A stretch of 64,000 nt of DNA, taken from Thalassomonas haliotis. Lineage in GTDB: Bacteria; Pseudomonadota; Gammaproteobacteria; Enterobacterales; Alteromonadaceae. The position numbers were made by a program, and so were the translations under genes. Below, piece by piece: positions 13,243 through 23,808 of the stretch. Where the stretch lies: positions 1 to 64,000 of the forward strand of contig NZ_CP059693.1 of assembly GCF_028657945.1 (NCBI RefSeq). The letters are read 5' to 3'. How positions within the stretch are numbered: position 1 is the stretch's first letter; the number at the start of each line of letters is the position of its first letter. The notes below the pieces were generated by a model. That model saw only the letters and a program-made list of their open reading frames with translations, searched no databases and was not told where the DNA came from.

Positions 13243-13860
13243 ATGGCCGGTACCTATAACATAGCGGCAAGCGAGGTCATTGATGAAACCCTGGTGACCC
13301 GCAGCCGTTTTATCTGTTACCTCAAGCCTTGTACTTCTCAGGAAGCTGCCAAGGCTTTTATCCGGGAATTGCAGCAATTACATCCCCAGGCCAATCACCA
13401 CTGCTATGCTTTTGTTTTCGGCGCCCCGGATGACAGCCAGAGTTATGGCTTCTCCGATGACGGCGAACCCACAGGCACCGCCGGCAAACCTATGCTCGCG
13501 GTCTTGCAGGGGGGCGGTATCGGCCAGATTTGTGCCGTGGTGGTGCGCTATTTTGGCGGCACTAAACTCGGTACCGGCGGTTTGCAAAGGGCCTATGGCA
13601 ACAGCGTCCGTCAGGCGCTTACGTTGATGCAGACGGAAGTTAAGGTGCCTAAAGTGACCAAGGCTCTGGCCTGCCAATATGGTCAGGTGGATGATATTCT
13701 GCATTTGCTGGCCCAGGTCAAGGGAGAAGTGATCGGGCAGCAATACGGTGAGCAGGTTAATTTTACTCTGGCGATCCCTGAGGCACAATTGGCTTTATTT
13801 CAAGAAAACTTGTCCACCTTATCATCGGGGCAGCTGACACTGATATCCGTAGACCACTAG
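13243..13860 (+). CDS. yigZ: IMPACT/YigZ family protein
   Basis: Member of the IMPACT family (UPF0029), whose exact bacterial role is unsettled. The N-terminal IMPACT domain has the conserved SRFICYL, HHCYAFVFGAPDDSQSYGFSDDGEP-type segment and YFGGTKLGTGGL; a smaller C-terminal ferredoxin-like domain follows. The 205-residue length is typical. It lies 40 bases after pepQ and 35 bases before trkH, so the three are probably one transcription unit. Confidence 0.92.
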   Translation: MAGTYNIAASEVIDETLVTRSRFICYLKPCTSQEAAKAFIRELQQLHPQANHHCYAFVFGAPDDSQSYGFSDDGEPTGTAGKPMLAVLQGGGIGQICAVVVRYFGGTKLGTGGLQRAYGNSVRQALTLMQTEVKVPKVTKALACQYGQVDDILHLLAQVKGEVIGQQYGEQVNFTLAIPEAQLALFQENLSTLSSGQLTLISVDH

Positions 13861-13895
13861 TCTGGTTTTGGCTTTTACATTAGAAAAAGAATAAC

Positions 13896-15347
13896 GTGCA
13901 ATATAAAAATATCATCCGCATTTTAGGTCTGTTAGTGGCCTTGCTCAGTGTAACTATGCTGCCGCCGGCGTTTGTGTCATTGATTTACCGTGATGGCGGC
14001 GGTGTGTCATTTTTAATGGGTTTTATCCTGTGCCTGATCACCGGTATTTTATCCTGGTATCCCAACCGGGCAGAGAAAGGTGATCTCAGGGCGAGGGAAG
14101 GTTTCCTGATCGTGGTGCTGTTCTGGACGGTACTGGCCAGCTTCTCGGCGATTCCGTTATTGTTGCTTGAAGAGCCCAATTTATCTCTGGCGGATGCTTT
14201 TTTTGAGTCTTTCTCCGGGTTAACTACCACAGGGGCGACGATATTAACCCATATCGATGAACTGCCCCATGCGGTGCTCTACTATCGCCAGCAGCTGCAA
14301 TGGCTGGGAGGCATGGGGATCATCGTTTTGGCGGTGGCAGTCTTGCCTATGTTAGGTATCGGTGGCATGCAGCTATACCGGGCGGAAACCCCGGGACCGG
14401 TAAAAGATTCTAAAATGACCCCCAGGATAGCGGATACCGCCAAACACCTCTGGTATATTTATTTATCCCTGACTATCGCCTGTGCTTTGGCTTATTGGGT
14501 GGTGGGGATGTCGGTTTTCGATGCTATCTGCCATGCGTTTTCCACCATCGCCATCGGCGGTTTTTCTACCCATGATGCCAGCATGGGCTATTTTAACAGC
14601 CCGCAAATCAACCTGGTGTGTGTGTTTTTCCTGGTGATTGCCGGGGTTAACTTTGCCCTGCATTATGCCGTGGTGCAAAGCCGGTCATTAAAGAATTATC
14701 TCTTTGATCCGGAATTTAAAGTTTTTATCGCCATTCAGGTAGTATTAACGGCGATTTGCTTTACCGTGCTGATGATGTCGGGCACCTATATCGATGCCGA
14801 TGTCGCCCTGGATCAGGCCTTGTTCCAGTCGGTTTCTATCAGTACCACGGCAGGTTTTGCCACGACCTCATTTGCCGACTGGCCAACCCTGTTGCCGATA
14901 TTGCTGATTTTTGCCAGTTTTATCGGTGGCTGTGCCGGCAGTACCGGCGGCGGTATGAAAGTTGTGCGGGTACTGCTGCTGTACCTGCAGGGTATACGCG
15001 AGCTGAACAAGCTGGTGCACCCCAAGGCGGTGTTTACCATTAAGCTGGGGAAAAAACCTCTGCCAGACCGGGTAGTGGAAGCCGTCTGGGGGTTTTTCTC
15101 CGCCTATGCCGCCGTTTTTGTGATTTGTATGTTGTTATTGCTGGCGGCCGGTGTCGACGATATTACCGCTTTTACCGCGGTAGCGGCCTGTCTTAATAAC
15201 CTGGGGCCGGGATTGGGAGAGGTGGCTTCCAACTTTGCCAGCCTTAATGATTTCAGTAAATGGGTTTTGATACTGGCTATGTTGTTCGGGCGTCTGGAAA
15301 TATTTACTTTGCTGGTGCTGTTTACCCCGGCATTCTGGCGTTCTTAA
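13896..15347 (+). CDS. trkH: Trk system potassium uptake membrane protein TrkH
   Basis: Inner-membrane K+ channel subunit of the Trk system, gated by cytoplasmic TrkA. The four half-membrane pore loops are recognisable, including SGLTTTGAT, STIAIGGFSTH, SISTTAGFATT and the GPGLGEV region, with about ten transmembrane helices. Length 483 aa is standard. The start is a GTG at 13896. The partner trkA is encoded just downstream on the opposite strand, so the two genes converge on a shared terminator. Confidence 0.95.
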   Translation: MQYKNIIRILGLLVALLSVTMLPPAFVSLIYRDGGGVSFLMGFILCLITGILSWYPNRAEKGDLRAREGFLIVVLFWTVLASFSAIPLLLLEEPNLSLADAFFESFSGLTTTGATILTHIDELPHAVLYYRQQLQWLGGMGIIVLAVAVLPMLGIGGMQLYRAETPGPVKDSKMTPRIADTAKHLWYIYLSLTIACALAYWVVGMSVFDAICHAFSTIAIGGFSTHDASMGYFNSPQINLVCVFFLVIAGVNFALHYAVVQSRSLKNYLFDPEFKVFIAIQVVLTAICFTVLMMSGTYIDADVALDQALFQSVSISTTAGFATTSFADWPTLLPILLIFASFIGGCAGSTGGGMKVVRVLLLYLQGIRELNKLVHPKAVFTIKLGKKPLPDRVVEAVWGFFSAYAAVFVICMLLLLAAGVDDITAFTAVAACLNNLGPGLGEVASNFASLNDFSKWVLILAMLFGRLEIFTLLVLFTPAFWRS

Positions 15348-15377
15348 TTTAAAAAAGAACCCAGGCAATCAGGACAT

Positions 15378-15406
15378 AAAAAATGCAGGCTAAGTCTGCA
15401 TTTTTT
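15378..15406. terminator. Bidirectional terminator between trkH and trkA
   Basis: AAAAAATGCAG and CTGCATTTTTT are perfect inverted repeats separated by seven bases. The A-run and T-run flanks would stop transcription from both convergent genes. Confidence 0.88.
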
Positions 15407-15437
15407 ATGTCTGTATTTTAAGAAGGTCATGCTCAAC

Positions 15438-16814
15438 CTAAAAGTAGATTGCCCCGACCTGGAATAACTTCTCGACATCGGAAATATAACGTTTATTGAC
15501 CAGGAACAGGATGACATGGTCTTCTTCCAAAATCATGGTATTAGAGTGGGCAATTAATACCGTATCGCCGCGTACTATGGCTCCGATCGTGGTGCCCGGC
15601 GGCAACTTGATGCTCTTGATTTCACGGCCAACCACTTTAGAAGAATGCTCATCTCCCTTGGCGACAATCTCTATCGCTTCGGCAGCGCCGCCCCGTAAGC
15701 TGTAGACATTATCGATCGCCCCTTTGCGGACATGGGTCAGCAAAGCTGAGATAGTTGCCTGTTGCGGGGATATGGCGATATCTATGGTACTGCCGTGTAC
15801 CAGGTCGACATAGGCATCGCGCTGGATCAGCACCATGGTTTTGCGCACGCCGAGTTTTTTCGCCAGCAGGGAAGACATAATATTGGCTTCGTCATCGTTG
15901 GTGACGGCAATAAAAACATCGTACTGGTCGATGTGCTCTTCGAGCAGCAATTCATGATCGGATGAATCACCGGTGAAAACCAGGGTATCATTAAGCTCAG
16001 ACGCCAACTGGGCCGCCCGTTGCGGGTTATGTTCGATTAATTTGACCTGGTGGTTGCTTTCTAAAATGCTGGCAAGGCCGGCACCGATATTACCGCCGCC
16101 GGCGATCATAATACGTTTATAGGCGGGTTCGAGTTTTTGCAGCTCATTCATGACCGCACGGATATGTATGCTGGCGGCGATAAAGAAGACTTCATCATCG
16201 GCTTCAATCACGGTCGTGCCTAAGGGGCGGATCGGCTTACCGTTACGGTAAATGGCCGCCACCCGGGTATCAATATTGGGGATATGCTCTTTCAGGGTAG
16301 ATAAGGCATGACCCACCAATAAACCGCCATAATAGGCTTTTACCGCCACTAAGCTGACTTTACCGCTGGCAAATTCCAATACCTGCAAGGCGCCCGGATA
16401 ATCGATCAGGTGGGCAATATCCCGGGTGACCAGCTGCTCAGGGGCGATAATATGATCTATCGGCACATCCTTGTTGTGAAACAGCTGTTCCCGGTACCTT
16501 AAGATCTGGTTCGAGCGAATACGGGCGATTTTCGTCGGGGTATTAAACAGCGAGTAGGCGATCTGGCAGGTGATCATGTTAGTGGCATCGTCATTGGTCA
16601 CCGCGATGATCATATCGGCGTCTTCGGCACCGGCTTTTTTCAGTATTTCCGGATAACAACCCTGGCCGGCTACCACCTGCAGATCAAGTTTATCCTGTAG
16701 TTCATGCAGTTTTTCATGGTCGATATCAACCAGGGAGATTTCGTTACGCTCACCCACTAAGTTTTCGGCTAAGGTACCGCCAACCTGTCCCGCACCAATA
16801 ATTATTATTTTCAT
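15438..16814 (-). CDS. trkA: Trk system potassium uptake regulator TrkA
   Basis: Peripheral membrane NAD(H)-binding subunit that gates TrkH. It is a tandem RCK protein: the first Rossmann motif is [13 protein letters not shown] at the N-terminus, the second is [14 protein letters not shown] near residue 240, each followed by a TrkA-C domain. Length 458 aa is typical. It is the last gene of the def-fmt-rsmB-trkA set, 38 bases after rsmB, a gene order widely conserved in gammaproteobacteria. Confidence 0.96.
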   Translation of the reverse strand: MKIIIIGAGQVGGTLAENLVGERNEISLVDIDHEKLHELQDKLDLQVVAGQGCYPEILKKAGAEDADMIIAVTNDDATNMITCQIAYSLFNTPTKIARIRSNQILRYREQLFHNKDVPIDHIIAPEQLVTRDIAHLIDYPGALQVLEFASGKVSLVAVKAYYGGLLVGHALSTLKEHIPNIDTRVAAIYRNGKPIRPLGTTVIEADDEVFFIAASIHIRAVMNELQKLEPAYKRIMIAGGGNIGAGLASILESNHQVKLIEHNPQRAAQLASELNDTLVFTGDSSDHELLLEEHIDQYDVFIAVTNDDEANIMSSLLAKKLGVRKTMVLIQRDAYVDLVHGSTIDIAISPQQATISALLTHVRKGAIDNVYSLRGGAAEAIEIVAKGDEHSSKVVGREIKSIKLPPGTTIGAIVRGDTVLIAHSNTMILEEDHVILFLVNKRYISDVEKLFQVGAIYF

Positions 16815-16852
16815 ATCGCCGTTAAGTCTTTGTTATCTGCTTAAGTCAGTTA

Positions 16853-18157
16853 TTAAGCTTTTTTCATTAATTTCGCATAATAAAAGCCGTCCATGCCCGA
16901 GTCGCCGGGTAATATCTGCCAGCCTGGCTCTGTACTATCACCGCCTTCAGCAAGGGGGATTAATTCGGCATCGTTACTTTCTGCGAGAAACTGCGTTATC
17001 TGTGCTTTGTTTTCTTCGGGCAAGATACTGCAAGTGGCGTAAATCAAGGTACCACCGGGTTTAAGCAAAGACCATATGTTTTTTAATATTTGCTGTTGTA
17101 ATACCGTCAGGGTGGCAATGTCGCTGGCTTTTCTTAACCATTTGATATCCGGGTGACGGCGGATCACCCCGGTGCCGGAGCAGGGGGCGTCGAGCAGGAT
17201 GCGATCAAATAACTGCTTGTCCCACCAGGCATCCGGGTCGGCGGCATCGGCGGCAATTACTTTGGCTTCCAGCTTTAAACGTTCCAGGTTTTCCCTGACC
17301 CGAAGCAAACGGCTTTCTTCAATATCGATAGCCGTGACTGAACCCAGATCCGGAGTATATTCCAGGATATGACAGGTTTTACCGCCGGGGGCGGCACAGC
17401 AATCGAGGACATTATCCCCCGGCTGACAATCGAGCAGGCGGGCGGCTTGCTGGGCGGCGCCGTCCTGAACGGAAACATCGCCATCGGCAAAGCCGGGCAG
17501 GCGGTTGACATCTACCGGTGAAGTTAGAGGAATAGCATCCGAGTGAACTTCAGGTTCACCATAACCGATCTCCGCAGCTTCAAGCTGAGACAGGTAGCTA
17601 TCAAGTTTATGGTGTTTTTTATTAACCCTGAGCCACATCGGCGGCTTTTGCTGGTTTTCTGCTAACACCGTTTGCCACTTTTCCGGATAAGCAGCCTGCA
17701 ATTTTTTTAGCAGCCAGCCCGGGTGGTTGTAACGTACGCTATCCGGCTTTTCTGCATCCCTGGTATCAACAGCCGATTTTTCCAGTTGACGCTGGTAATT
17801 GCGCAATACGCCGTTGATCAGCCCTTTTAAATGGCGGTTTTTTAACGGCCCGGTAGCGGCAACGGTTTCACTGACTGCGGCATGATCCGGAATGCGGGTG
17901 TATTTGATCTGGTAAATACCCACCAGGATCAGGAAATGGCAAACCCTTTGTTTACCGGTCAGGGGTTTGGCCATCAACTGGCGGACATCAAACTCCAGCT
18001 CCGGCAGGTATCGCAGGACGCCGTAGGTGATTTCCTGCAACAGGCCCTTGTCTTTGCCTTCTACCTTAGCTTGTAATTTAGGCAGTTCATCCGCCAGACT
18101 GCGTCCCTGATCGATAACCGCAAAGGTACACTTGGCGGCGAGTGCTCTGATATTCAT
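16853..18157 (-). CDS. rsmB: 16S rRNA (cytosine-967-C5)-methyltransferase RsmB
   Basis: Methylates C967 of 16S rRNA using S-adenosylmethionine. The N-terminal NusB-like domain (SLADELPKLQAK onward) is followed by a Rossmann methyltransferase domain with the SAM motif DCCAAPGGKTCHILE, the DAPCSGTGVIRRHPDIKW motif and the catalytic-cysteine motif YATCSILPEEN. Length 434 aa is normal. It begins 8 bases after fmt within the def operon. Confidence 0.96.
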   Translation of the reverse strand: MNIRALAAKCTFAVIDQGRSLADELPKLQAKVEGKDKGLLQEITYGVLRYLPELEFDVRQLMAKPLTGKQRVCHFLILVGIYQIKYTRIPDHAAVSETVAATGPLKNRHLKGLINGVLRNYQRQLEKSAVDTRDAEKPDSVRYNHPGWLLKKLQAAYPEKWQTVLAENQQKPPMWLRVNKKHHKLDSYLSQLEAAEIGYGEPEVHSDAIPLTSPVDVNRLPGFADGDVSVQDGAAQQAARLLDCQPGDNVLDCCAAPGGKTCHILEYTPDLGSVTAIDIEESRLLRVRENLERLKLEAKVIAADAADPDAWWDKQLFDRILLDAPCSGTGVIRRHPDIKWLRKASDIATLTVLQQQILKNIWSLLKPGGTLIYATCSILPEENKAQITQFLAESNDAELIPLAEGGDSTEPGWQILPGDSGMDGFYYAKLMKKA

Positions 18158-18165
18158 TGACTGGT

Positions 18166-19155
18166 TTACCCGTTGCTCTGCTCAGTGGCTTGATCACCTG
18201 TGATATTTTTCCCCGGGCTGAACCAGTCGCCGCGGCCATTTAAGATATCCTGTACAGGTAAAGCTTTTTTCCCCGGCAGCTGTAAGCTTTCCAGGTTTAA
18301 CACGCCGTCGGCTGTGGCCACTTCAATACCGCTTTTGCCGGCGGCAAGGATAGTGCCCGGTGTCTTATCCGTGCTTTTCTCTGAGACACTGGCTTGCCAG
18401 ATCCTGACTTTATGGGCCTTGTCATTTTCATGATAAGTAAACTGGGCGACGGGCCAGGGAATATAGGCGCGTATTTTTCTGTGTAATTCGGCCGCACTCA
18501 GCTGCCAGTTCAACTCGGCTTCGGCTTTATCCAGCTTGGCGGCATAAGTGGCCAGGTCATTATTCTGTTTTTCCCTGGGGTAGCTGTCACCCGCCATCAG
18601 GGTTAAGGTTTCCAGCAGGGCTTTAGGACCAAGCTCAGCTAACTTGTTGTACAGGCTGGCGCTGGTATCGGTATCTGTGATCGCACAACTGGCTTTTAAA
18701 ATCATATCCCCGGTATCCAGGCCCTTGTCCATCTGCATTATGGTTACCCCGGTTTCGGCGTCACCGGCTTCCAGCGAGCGCTGGATTGGGGCCGCACCGC
18801 GCCATTCTGGTAACAGCGAGCCGTGAACATTGATACAGCCCAGTTTCGGCGTTTCCAGGATCACGGTTGGCAGCAATAAGCCATAAGCGACAACCACCAT
18901 TACATCCGCCTGGTATTCGGCGAGCTTTTGCTGATCCGCAACTTCTTTGAAGTTAAGCGGCTGCTCTACCGGAATATTGTGTTCCATTGCCAGCACTTTG
19001 GTGGCGCAGGCGGTTAATTTCTTTCCTCTGCCGGCGGGTTTGTCTACCGGGCAATAGACGGCGACAAGGTTATGCTCAGAAGCGATCAGGGCTTTTAAGT
19101 GCTCGGCGGCAAAATCCGGCGTCCCGGCAAAGATGATATTTAATGGTTTGGACAA
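18166..19155 (-). CDS. fmt: Methionyl-tRNA formyltransferase
   Basis: Formylates the initiator methionyl-tRNA using 10-formyltetrahydrofolate. The N-terminal catalytic domain has [14 protein letters not shown], the folate-binding [18 protein letters not shown]-type segment and [10 protein letters not shown], and an OB-fold-like C-terminal domain follows. Length 329 aa is slightly above the E. coli enzyme (315). The start is TTG at 19155, giving (M)[10 protein letters not shown], with an AGGAAA ribosome site. It follows def by 33 bases. Confidence 0.95.
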   Translation of the reverse strand: MSKPLNIIFAGTPDFAAEHLKALIASEHNLVAVYCPVDKPAGRGKKLTACATKVLAMEHNIPVEQPLNFKEVADQQKLAEYQADVMVVVAYGLLLPTVILETPKLGCINVHGSLLPEWRGAAPIQRSLEAGDAETGVTIMQMDKGLDTGDMILKASCAITDTDTSASLYNKLAELGPKALLETLTLMAGDSYPREKQNNDLATYAAKLDKAEAELNWQLSAAELHRKIRAYIPWPVAQFTYHENDKAHKVRIWQASVSEKSTDKTPGTILAAGKSGIEVATADGVLNLESLQLPGKKALPVQDILNGRGDWFSPGKNITGDQATEQSNG

Positions 19156-19188
19156 GGGGGTTTCCTAAATACTGTGTTGGTTGTTTGC

Positions 19189-19704
19189 TTAAGCGTGGGC
19201 TTTTTGCAATCTGGCTTCTTTTTCCAGCTTGGTTTTAATGCGCTGGCGCTTGAGAGGGGATAAGTAATCGACAAACAGGATCCCGGCTAAATGGTCGAGT
19301 TCGTGCTGGATACAGATGCTGAGCAGTTCATCGCCGTCTAAGCTAAATTGTTTGCCGTTGCGGTCAAGTGCCTGAACCGTCACGGTTTCATGGCGGGTAA
19401 CCTTGGCATAACAGCTGGGAACAGATAAACAGCCTTCTTCATTGATAAAGGTTTTCTCGCTTTTGGCGATAATTTCCGGGTTGATCAATACAATCGGGTT
19501 ATCACTTTTCTCGGAAACGTCGATCACTACGATACGTTGATGGATATTTACCTGGGTGGCTGCCAGGCCAACGCCATTTTCCTGATACATGGTTTCGATC
19601 ATGTTATCAACGATAGTTCTTATTTCATCATTTACTTCAACCACATCGGCGGCTTTGGTTCTTAATCTTTCGTCGGGAAAGCGTAATACATTTAAAACGG
19701 TCAT
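19189..19704 (-). CDS. def: Peptide deformylase
   Basis: Removes the N-formyl group from nascent proteins, undoing the fmt reaction after initiation. All three family motifs are present: GVGLAATQ (residues 44-51), EGCLSVP with metal ligand Cys92, and QHELDHL with His134, catalytic Glu135 and His138. Length 171 aa is typical. It leads the def-fmt-rsmB-trkA operon and is divergent from the LysM gene, with 118 bases between them for both promoters. Confidence 0.97.
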   Translation of the reverse strand: MTVLNVLRFPDERLRTKAADVVEVNDEIRTIVDNMIETMYQENGVGLAATQVNIHQRIVVIDVSEKSDNPIVLINPEIIAKSEKTFINEEGCLSVPSCYAKVTRHETVTVQALDRNGKQFSLDGDELLSICIQHELDHLAGILFVDYLSPLKRQRIKTKLEKEARLQKAHA

Positions 19705-19822
19705 AATTTTTGTAAAAGAATTAGCGATAATTCATATAGAGTGTTATGTTTTAATTTTAGCCATTTAATTCAATTAATAATAGTGGTTTAGCGTAATTGC
19801 TATTAAAAATGGGCTCAGCAGC

Positions 19823-20911
19823 ATGATAATAAAAAGACTCCTTTTGATAATATGCCTGTTTCTGCCGTTAGTGGTTAAGGCCGATATCTTGCAATTAAAG
19901 CCGGATGCGCCAAAATCCTATCAAGTGAAAAAGGGCGATACCCTTTGGGATATTTCCGCTATTTTTCTTAATCAACCCTGGTTATGGCCTAAACTTTGGC
20001 GGCTGAACCCGCAAATTAAAAACCCCCACCTGATTTACCCCGGTGATAAATTACGTTTAGTGTACGACGAGCAGGGCCAGCCTATGCTGGTGAAGGGCAA
20101 GCCCGAATTGAAATGGTCCCCGAAAGTACGCACTAAGCTGAAAGATCAAAGTGCCATCAGCACTATATCGCTGGACGTGATTGCCCCCTATTTGAGATAT
20201 GAAAGTTTCTTTACCGAACAGGAATTAACCTTACTGCCTTATGTACTCGGCAGCGATGAGGCTTATAAATCCAGTGTTGATGGCTTCAAGGTTTATGTTA
20301 AAGGCGATATGGAAATTGGCCAGGCTTATGCCATTTATCAAAAAGGAGAAGCCCTGTTTGATCCCCAAAGCGAGGAAATGTTGGGATATCAGGTGCACCT
20401 GGTTGCTACCGCACAGGCGCTGAGAACCGGTAATATCCGCGATAAAGTCCCTTCAACGCTTTATGTTAATGATATCCAACAAGAGATACATGCCGGAGAT
20501 TTTGTTGTACCGGTCAACGAAGGGCAATTGCTGCCTTCGTATTTTACCATGCAGGCGGTTGCCGGTAATGTCCGCGGCGCCATTATTCAGTCCGCCACAG
20601 GGGTTCGCGAATTTGGCAAATCGGAAGTGGTGATGATCAACCGGGGTTCAGACGACAGTGTTCGCCCCGGCGATGTTATGACCATCAAAAGAGCCAGCCC
20701 AAGCGTGGTAGAAACGGGATCAGGTCCGGTTTATACCGAAGATGCGCCCAGGTGGAGCCGTATGGCCAATGCCGGGGAATCCGATTATCAGATGCCGGAA
20801 GAAAGCTTAGGGCAGGCCATGGTCTTTAAGGTTTATAACAAAATCAGCATAGCGTTGATTTTAAAATCCTCCAAAGCTATCAGGTTGCGGGATACGGTAA
20901 CGGCTCCCTGA
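19823..20911 (+). CDS. LysM domain-containing exported protein
   Basis: A signal peptide (IIKRLLLIICLFLPLVVKA) is followed by a LysM peptidoglycan-binding domain, YQVKKGDTLWDISAIFLNQP through NPHLIYPGDKLRLVY, at roughly residues 33-80. The remaining 280 residues are a conserved beta-rich region found in LysM proteins encoded beside dprA in many gammaproteobacteria. Function is not established; a periplasmic cell-wall role is likely. It is divergent from def and 76 bases ahead of dprA. Confidence 0.9.
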   Translation: MIIKRLLLIICLFLPLVVKADILQLKPDAPKSYQVKKGDTLWDISAIFLNQPWLWPKLWRLNPQIKNPHLIYPGDKLRLVYDEQGQPMLVKGKPELKWSPKVRTKLKDQSAISTISLDVIAPYLRYESFFTEQELTLLPYVLGSDEAYKSSVDGFKVYVKGDMEIGQAYAIYQKGEALFDPQSEEMLGYQVHLVATAQALRTGNIRDKVPSTLYVNDIQQEIHAGDFVVPVNEGQLLPSYFTMQAVAGNVRGAIIQSATGVREFGKSEVVMINRGSDDSVRPGDVMTIKRASPSVVETGSGPVYTEDAPRWSRMANAGESDYQMPEESLGQAMVFKVYNKISIALILKSSKAIRLRDTVTAP

Positions 20912-20987
20912 TTTTTGCGGGGAGAAAACCAGGGGAAGTTTCGGGAAGCTATGCCTGAAAGGGCTGGTCTTTCAAAGGAGAAGCTTA

Positions 20988-22088
20988 GTGGTAAGAGAAG
21001 AGGTTCATTACTGGCTGGCGTTAAAACTGGTGCCCAGACTCGCCATCAGTAAAAAACTTGCGCTGCTGGACCGTTTTGGTCTGCAGGAACTTTTTACCTC
21101 TTCAAGCTGGCTCGCCGGGGCTAATTTAACCGCACCGCAAATTAACGCATTTCAACATCCGAACTGGAGCAGGGTGGAGACAATTGTCGCCGCTTCCAGT
21201 TTGTGTCAAAGCAGGCTCATTTTCTATAACAGCCCGGATTACCCCGAACTTTTGCGGCAGTTGCCTGATCCGCCGCTGGTGTTGTTTGTCCAGGGAAATG
21301 CCGCGTTATTAACACAAAGCCAGCTGGCGATTGTCGGCAGCCGTTTTGCTACCGCTGCGGGCCGGGATGAAGCTACGGCAATGGCCCAAGCCCTGGCGCA
21401 ACACGGCCTGGTGATCACCAGTGGTCTGGCCATTGGCATAGACGGTGCTGCGCACCGGGGCGCTTTACTGGAAAAGTCAGGCACAGTTGCCGTGGTGGCG
21501 ACCGGGTTGGACCAGGTATATCCCGCCAGGCATAAGCAACTGGCGCAAAATATCCTGGCCAGTCAAGGCTGTATCGTCAGCGAGTTTGAACCCGGCACAC
21601 CACCCAAAGCCGGTCATTTTCCCAGGCGAAACCGGCTGATCAGCGGTTTGAGCCTTGGTGTACTGGTGGTCGAAGCGGCCATGAAAAGCGGCTCTTTGAT
21701 CACCGCCCGTTGTGCCCTGGAGCAAAACCGTGAGGTATTTGCCATGCCGGGCACTGTTCATAACCCCCAAAGCAAGGGGTGTCATTGGTTAATAAAACAA
21801 GGAGCTAAATTAGTAGAAGAGTGTGCCGATATAATGGATGAGTTAGATTTGTCTGTTGCGTCGGGTCTGTCTAAAGAGAAAGCGGAAAAAAATGAAAAAA
21901 CTGCTCAGCAGGACTTGTTTCTGGATCCATTGTTGGCTAGTGTGGACTTTGAAATCACCCCCGTAGACATGGTGGTTTCCCGGTGTAAGCTACCCACAGA
22001 TGTAGTGTTGACCCGGTTAACCATGCTTGAGCTAAGAGGTCTGGTATCTGCGGTGCCAGGTGGCTATCTTAGACTAAATAGGGGCTAG
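20988..22088 (+). CDS. dprA: DNA-processing protein DprA (Smf)
   Basis: DprA binds incoming single-stranded DNA during natural transformation and loads RecA. The Rossmann-like DprA domain shows [56 protein letters not shown] and [11 protein letters not shown]; a C-terminal winged-helix-like DML1 region follows. Length 366 aa is normal. The start is GTG at 20988, supported by AAAGGAG seven bases upstream. smg starts two bases after its stop, so the genes are coupled. Confidence 0.95.
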   Translation: MVREEVHYWLALKLVPRLAISKKLALLDRFGLQELFTSSSWLAGANLTAPQINAFQHPNWSRVETIVAASSLCQSRLIFYNSPDYPELLRQLPDPPLVLFVQGNAALLTQSQLAIVGSRFATAAGRDEATAMAQALAQHGLVITSGLAIGIDGAAHRGALLEKSGTVAVVATGLDQVYPARHKQLAQNILASQGCIVSEFEPGTPPKAGHFPRRNRLISGLSLGVLVVEAAMKSGSLITARCALEQNREVFAMPGTVHNPQSKGCHWLIKQGAKLVEECADIMDELDLSVASGLSKEKAEKNEKTAQQDLFLDPLLASVDFEITPVDMVVSRCKLPTDVVLTRLTMLELRGLVSAVPGGYLRLNRG

Positions 22089-22090
22089 TT

Positions 22091-22564
22091 ATGTTTGATA
22101 TCTTAATGTACCTTTTTGAAAACTATATTCATAGTGAAGCCGAGGTAATGGTTGATCATGACGTACTGACCGATGAGTTGACACGCGCGGGCTTTCATCA
22201 GGATGAAATTTACAAGGCACTCACTTGGTTAGAAAAACTAGCAGCATTACAGGATAGTGAGTCTTATGCTTACCTGACCCGGGTTGCACGTCCGTCGGTG
22301 CGTATCTATACCGCGGAAGAAATGCAACTGCTCGATACCGAGTGTCGGGGCTTTTTAATGTTCCTTGAGCAGGTCAATGTGCTCGACTTCTCCACCCGTG
22401 AAATGGTGATCGACAGGGTGATGGAGCTTGATACCCAATACTTTTCCATTGATGATTTAAAATGGGTCGTGCTGATGGTGCTGTTCAACGTACCCGGACA
22501 GGAAAGCGCCTACTCGCAAATGGAAGATTTAATTTTTGACGAACAGGAAGGCCCCTTACACTAG
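22091..22564 (+). CDS. smg: Smg family protein (DUF494)
   Basis: A 157-residue acidic protein of the Smg/DUF494 family, conserved beside dprA in gammaproteobacteria but without a clear biochemical function. The start [18 protein letters not shown] and the segment FDILMY...WLEKL are typical. It follows dprA by two bases. The conserved position suggests a link to DNA processing or to the downstream topoisomerase-like zinc-finger protein, but that is inference. Confidence 0.93.
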   Translation: MFDILMYLFENYIHSEAEVMVDHDVLTDELTRAGFHQDEIYKALTWLEKLAALQDSESYAYLTRVARPSVRIYTAEEMQLLDTECRGFLMFLEQVNVLDFSTREMVIDRVMELDTQYFSIDDLKWVVLMVLFNVPGQESAYSQMEDLIFDEQEGPLH

Positions 22565-22641
22565 CTTTATCTGGGCCTTATCTAAACAAAACAACTAAGC
22601 AAAAGCTAAACATCAGTAAGATTACTAACAACAACAAAATA

Positions 22642-22700
22642 TGACATAATACCGGCTGTGACCCTGTCAGCAACGAAAGGACCGGTTGGGTATTATGTCA
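22642..22700 (+). promoter_or_regulatory. Inverted repeat spanning the start of the zinc-finger gene
   Basis: TGACATAATACC (22642-22653) and GGTATTATGTCA (22689-22700) are perfect 12-bp inverted repeats 35 bases apart. The right arm contains the ATG at 22695, and the loop contains the AAAGGA ribosome site and the TTG at 22686. In RNA this would fold the initiation region into a hairpin. In DNA it could be an operator. No family was recognised. Confidence 0.6.
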
Positions 22701-23258
22701 AATTCAGATAAAAGTTTATTTACGCTACACGAACATGCCTTGGAAAAAGAGCACGAGGTTTGTCCCGACTGTGGCGGGAAACTGCTGATCAAAAACAGTA
22801 AAAATGGTCCTTTCCTCGGCTGTAGCGCTTACCCTGATTGTCAATATACCCGGCCCGTGGTCGAGCACGAACGCATTGAAGATAAAGTATTGGCCGGCAG
22901 CAGCTGCCCCGAATGCGGCCATTTACTGGCGGTGAAGCAAGGGCGTTATGGTATGTTTATCGGCTGTACCAACTTTCCCGACTGTCAGCATATTGAAGAA
23001 ACCTATCACCAGGACGATGTCAATATTGCCTGCCCCAAATGCAGCAGTGGCGAGCTGATGGAAAAAACCAACCGTTACGGCAAAACTTTTTATTCCTGCG
23101 ATCAATATCCCAAGTGCAAATACGTGCTCAATTATCCCCCGATAGCGGAAACATGCCCTTTATGCCAGTGGCCTGTGTTGGTAAAACGGAAAATGGCCAG
23201 TGGAGAAGTCATAATATGTCCAGAAAAGAAATGCACGTACAAGCGGAAGGCTTTATAA
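22686..23258 (+). CDS. Topoisomerase-type C4 zinc-finger protein (YrdD-like)
   Basis: A 190-residue protein built of four C4 zinc ribbons like those at the C-terminus of topoisomerase I. The cysteine units are CPDCGG...CSAYPDC, CPECGH...CTNFPDC, CPKCSSG...CDQYPKC and CPLCQ...CPEKKC. No topoisomerase catalytic domain is present, so it probably binds single-stranded DNA or RNA. Translation starts at TTG 22686 (near an AAAGGA site) or ATG 22695. It lies in the conserved dprA-smg neighbourhood. Confidence 0.9.
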   Translation: MGIMSNSDKSLFTLHEHALEKEHEVCPDCGGKLLIKNSKNGPFLGCSAYPDCQYTRPVVEHERIEDKVLAGSSCPECGHLLAVKQGRYGMFIGCTNFPDCQHIEETYHQDDVNIACPKCSSGELMEKTNRYGKTFYSCDQYPKCKYVLNYPPIAETCPLCQWPVLVKRKMASGEVIICPEKKCTYKRKAL

Positions 23259-23299
23259 TACCCCCTCATTCATTTTTTTAACTTAAGTAGAGAAAAGTA

Positions 23300-23803
23300 A
23301 TGTCCACAACCTTTGTCGCCATTTTAATGGGTTCTGATTCTGATTTACCGGTAATGCAAGCAACTATTGATATCCTTAAGAAGTTCGATATTTCCTATGA
23401 AGTAAAGGTGCGTTCTGCTCATAGAACCCCTGATGCGGCAAAGGCTTATGTGAAAGACGCTGAAGAGCGTGGCTGTAAGGTATTTATTTGTGCTGCCGGT
23501 TTGGCTGCCCACCTTGCCGGCGCTGTTGCCGGTATGACGACTCGTCCGGTTATCGGCGTACCTGTTGATAACGGTCCTCTTCAAGGCCACGACGCCTTGT
23601 TGTCTACCGTGATGATGCCAGGCGGTATCCCAGTAGCTACTGTTGCTATCGGTAAAGCCGGTGCTAAAAATGCCGGTTACCTGGCAGCGCAAATTCTGGG
23701 TGTGGAAAACCAGGATATCGCTGATAAAGTAAAAGCCGAACGTGCTGCGAATGCCGAAGCCCTGTTGGCAAAAGATGAAGCTATGCAGAAAACGCTAGCT
23801 TAA
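23300..23803 (+). CDS. purE: N5-carboxyaminoimidazole ribonucleotide mutase PurE
   Basis: Class I PurE converts N5-CAIR to CAIR in purine synthesis. The signature GSDSDLPVM at the N-terminus, SAHRTPD, the [15 protein letters not shown] block and [11 protein letters not shown] are all present. Length 167 aa is typical. The usual partner purK is not adjacent: tsaC follows after 5 bases, so purK must lie elsewhere. Confidence 0.97.
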   Translation: MSTTFVAILMGSDSDLPVMQATIDILKKFDISYEVKVRSAHRTPDAAKAYVKDAEERGCKVFICAAGLAAHLAGAVAGMTTRPVIGVPVDNGPLQGHDALLSTVMMPGGIPVATVAIGKAGAKNAGYLAAQILGVENQDIADKVKAERAANAEALLAKDEAMQKTLA

Positions 23804-23808
23804 GCCGA

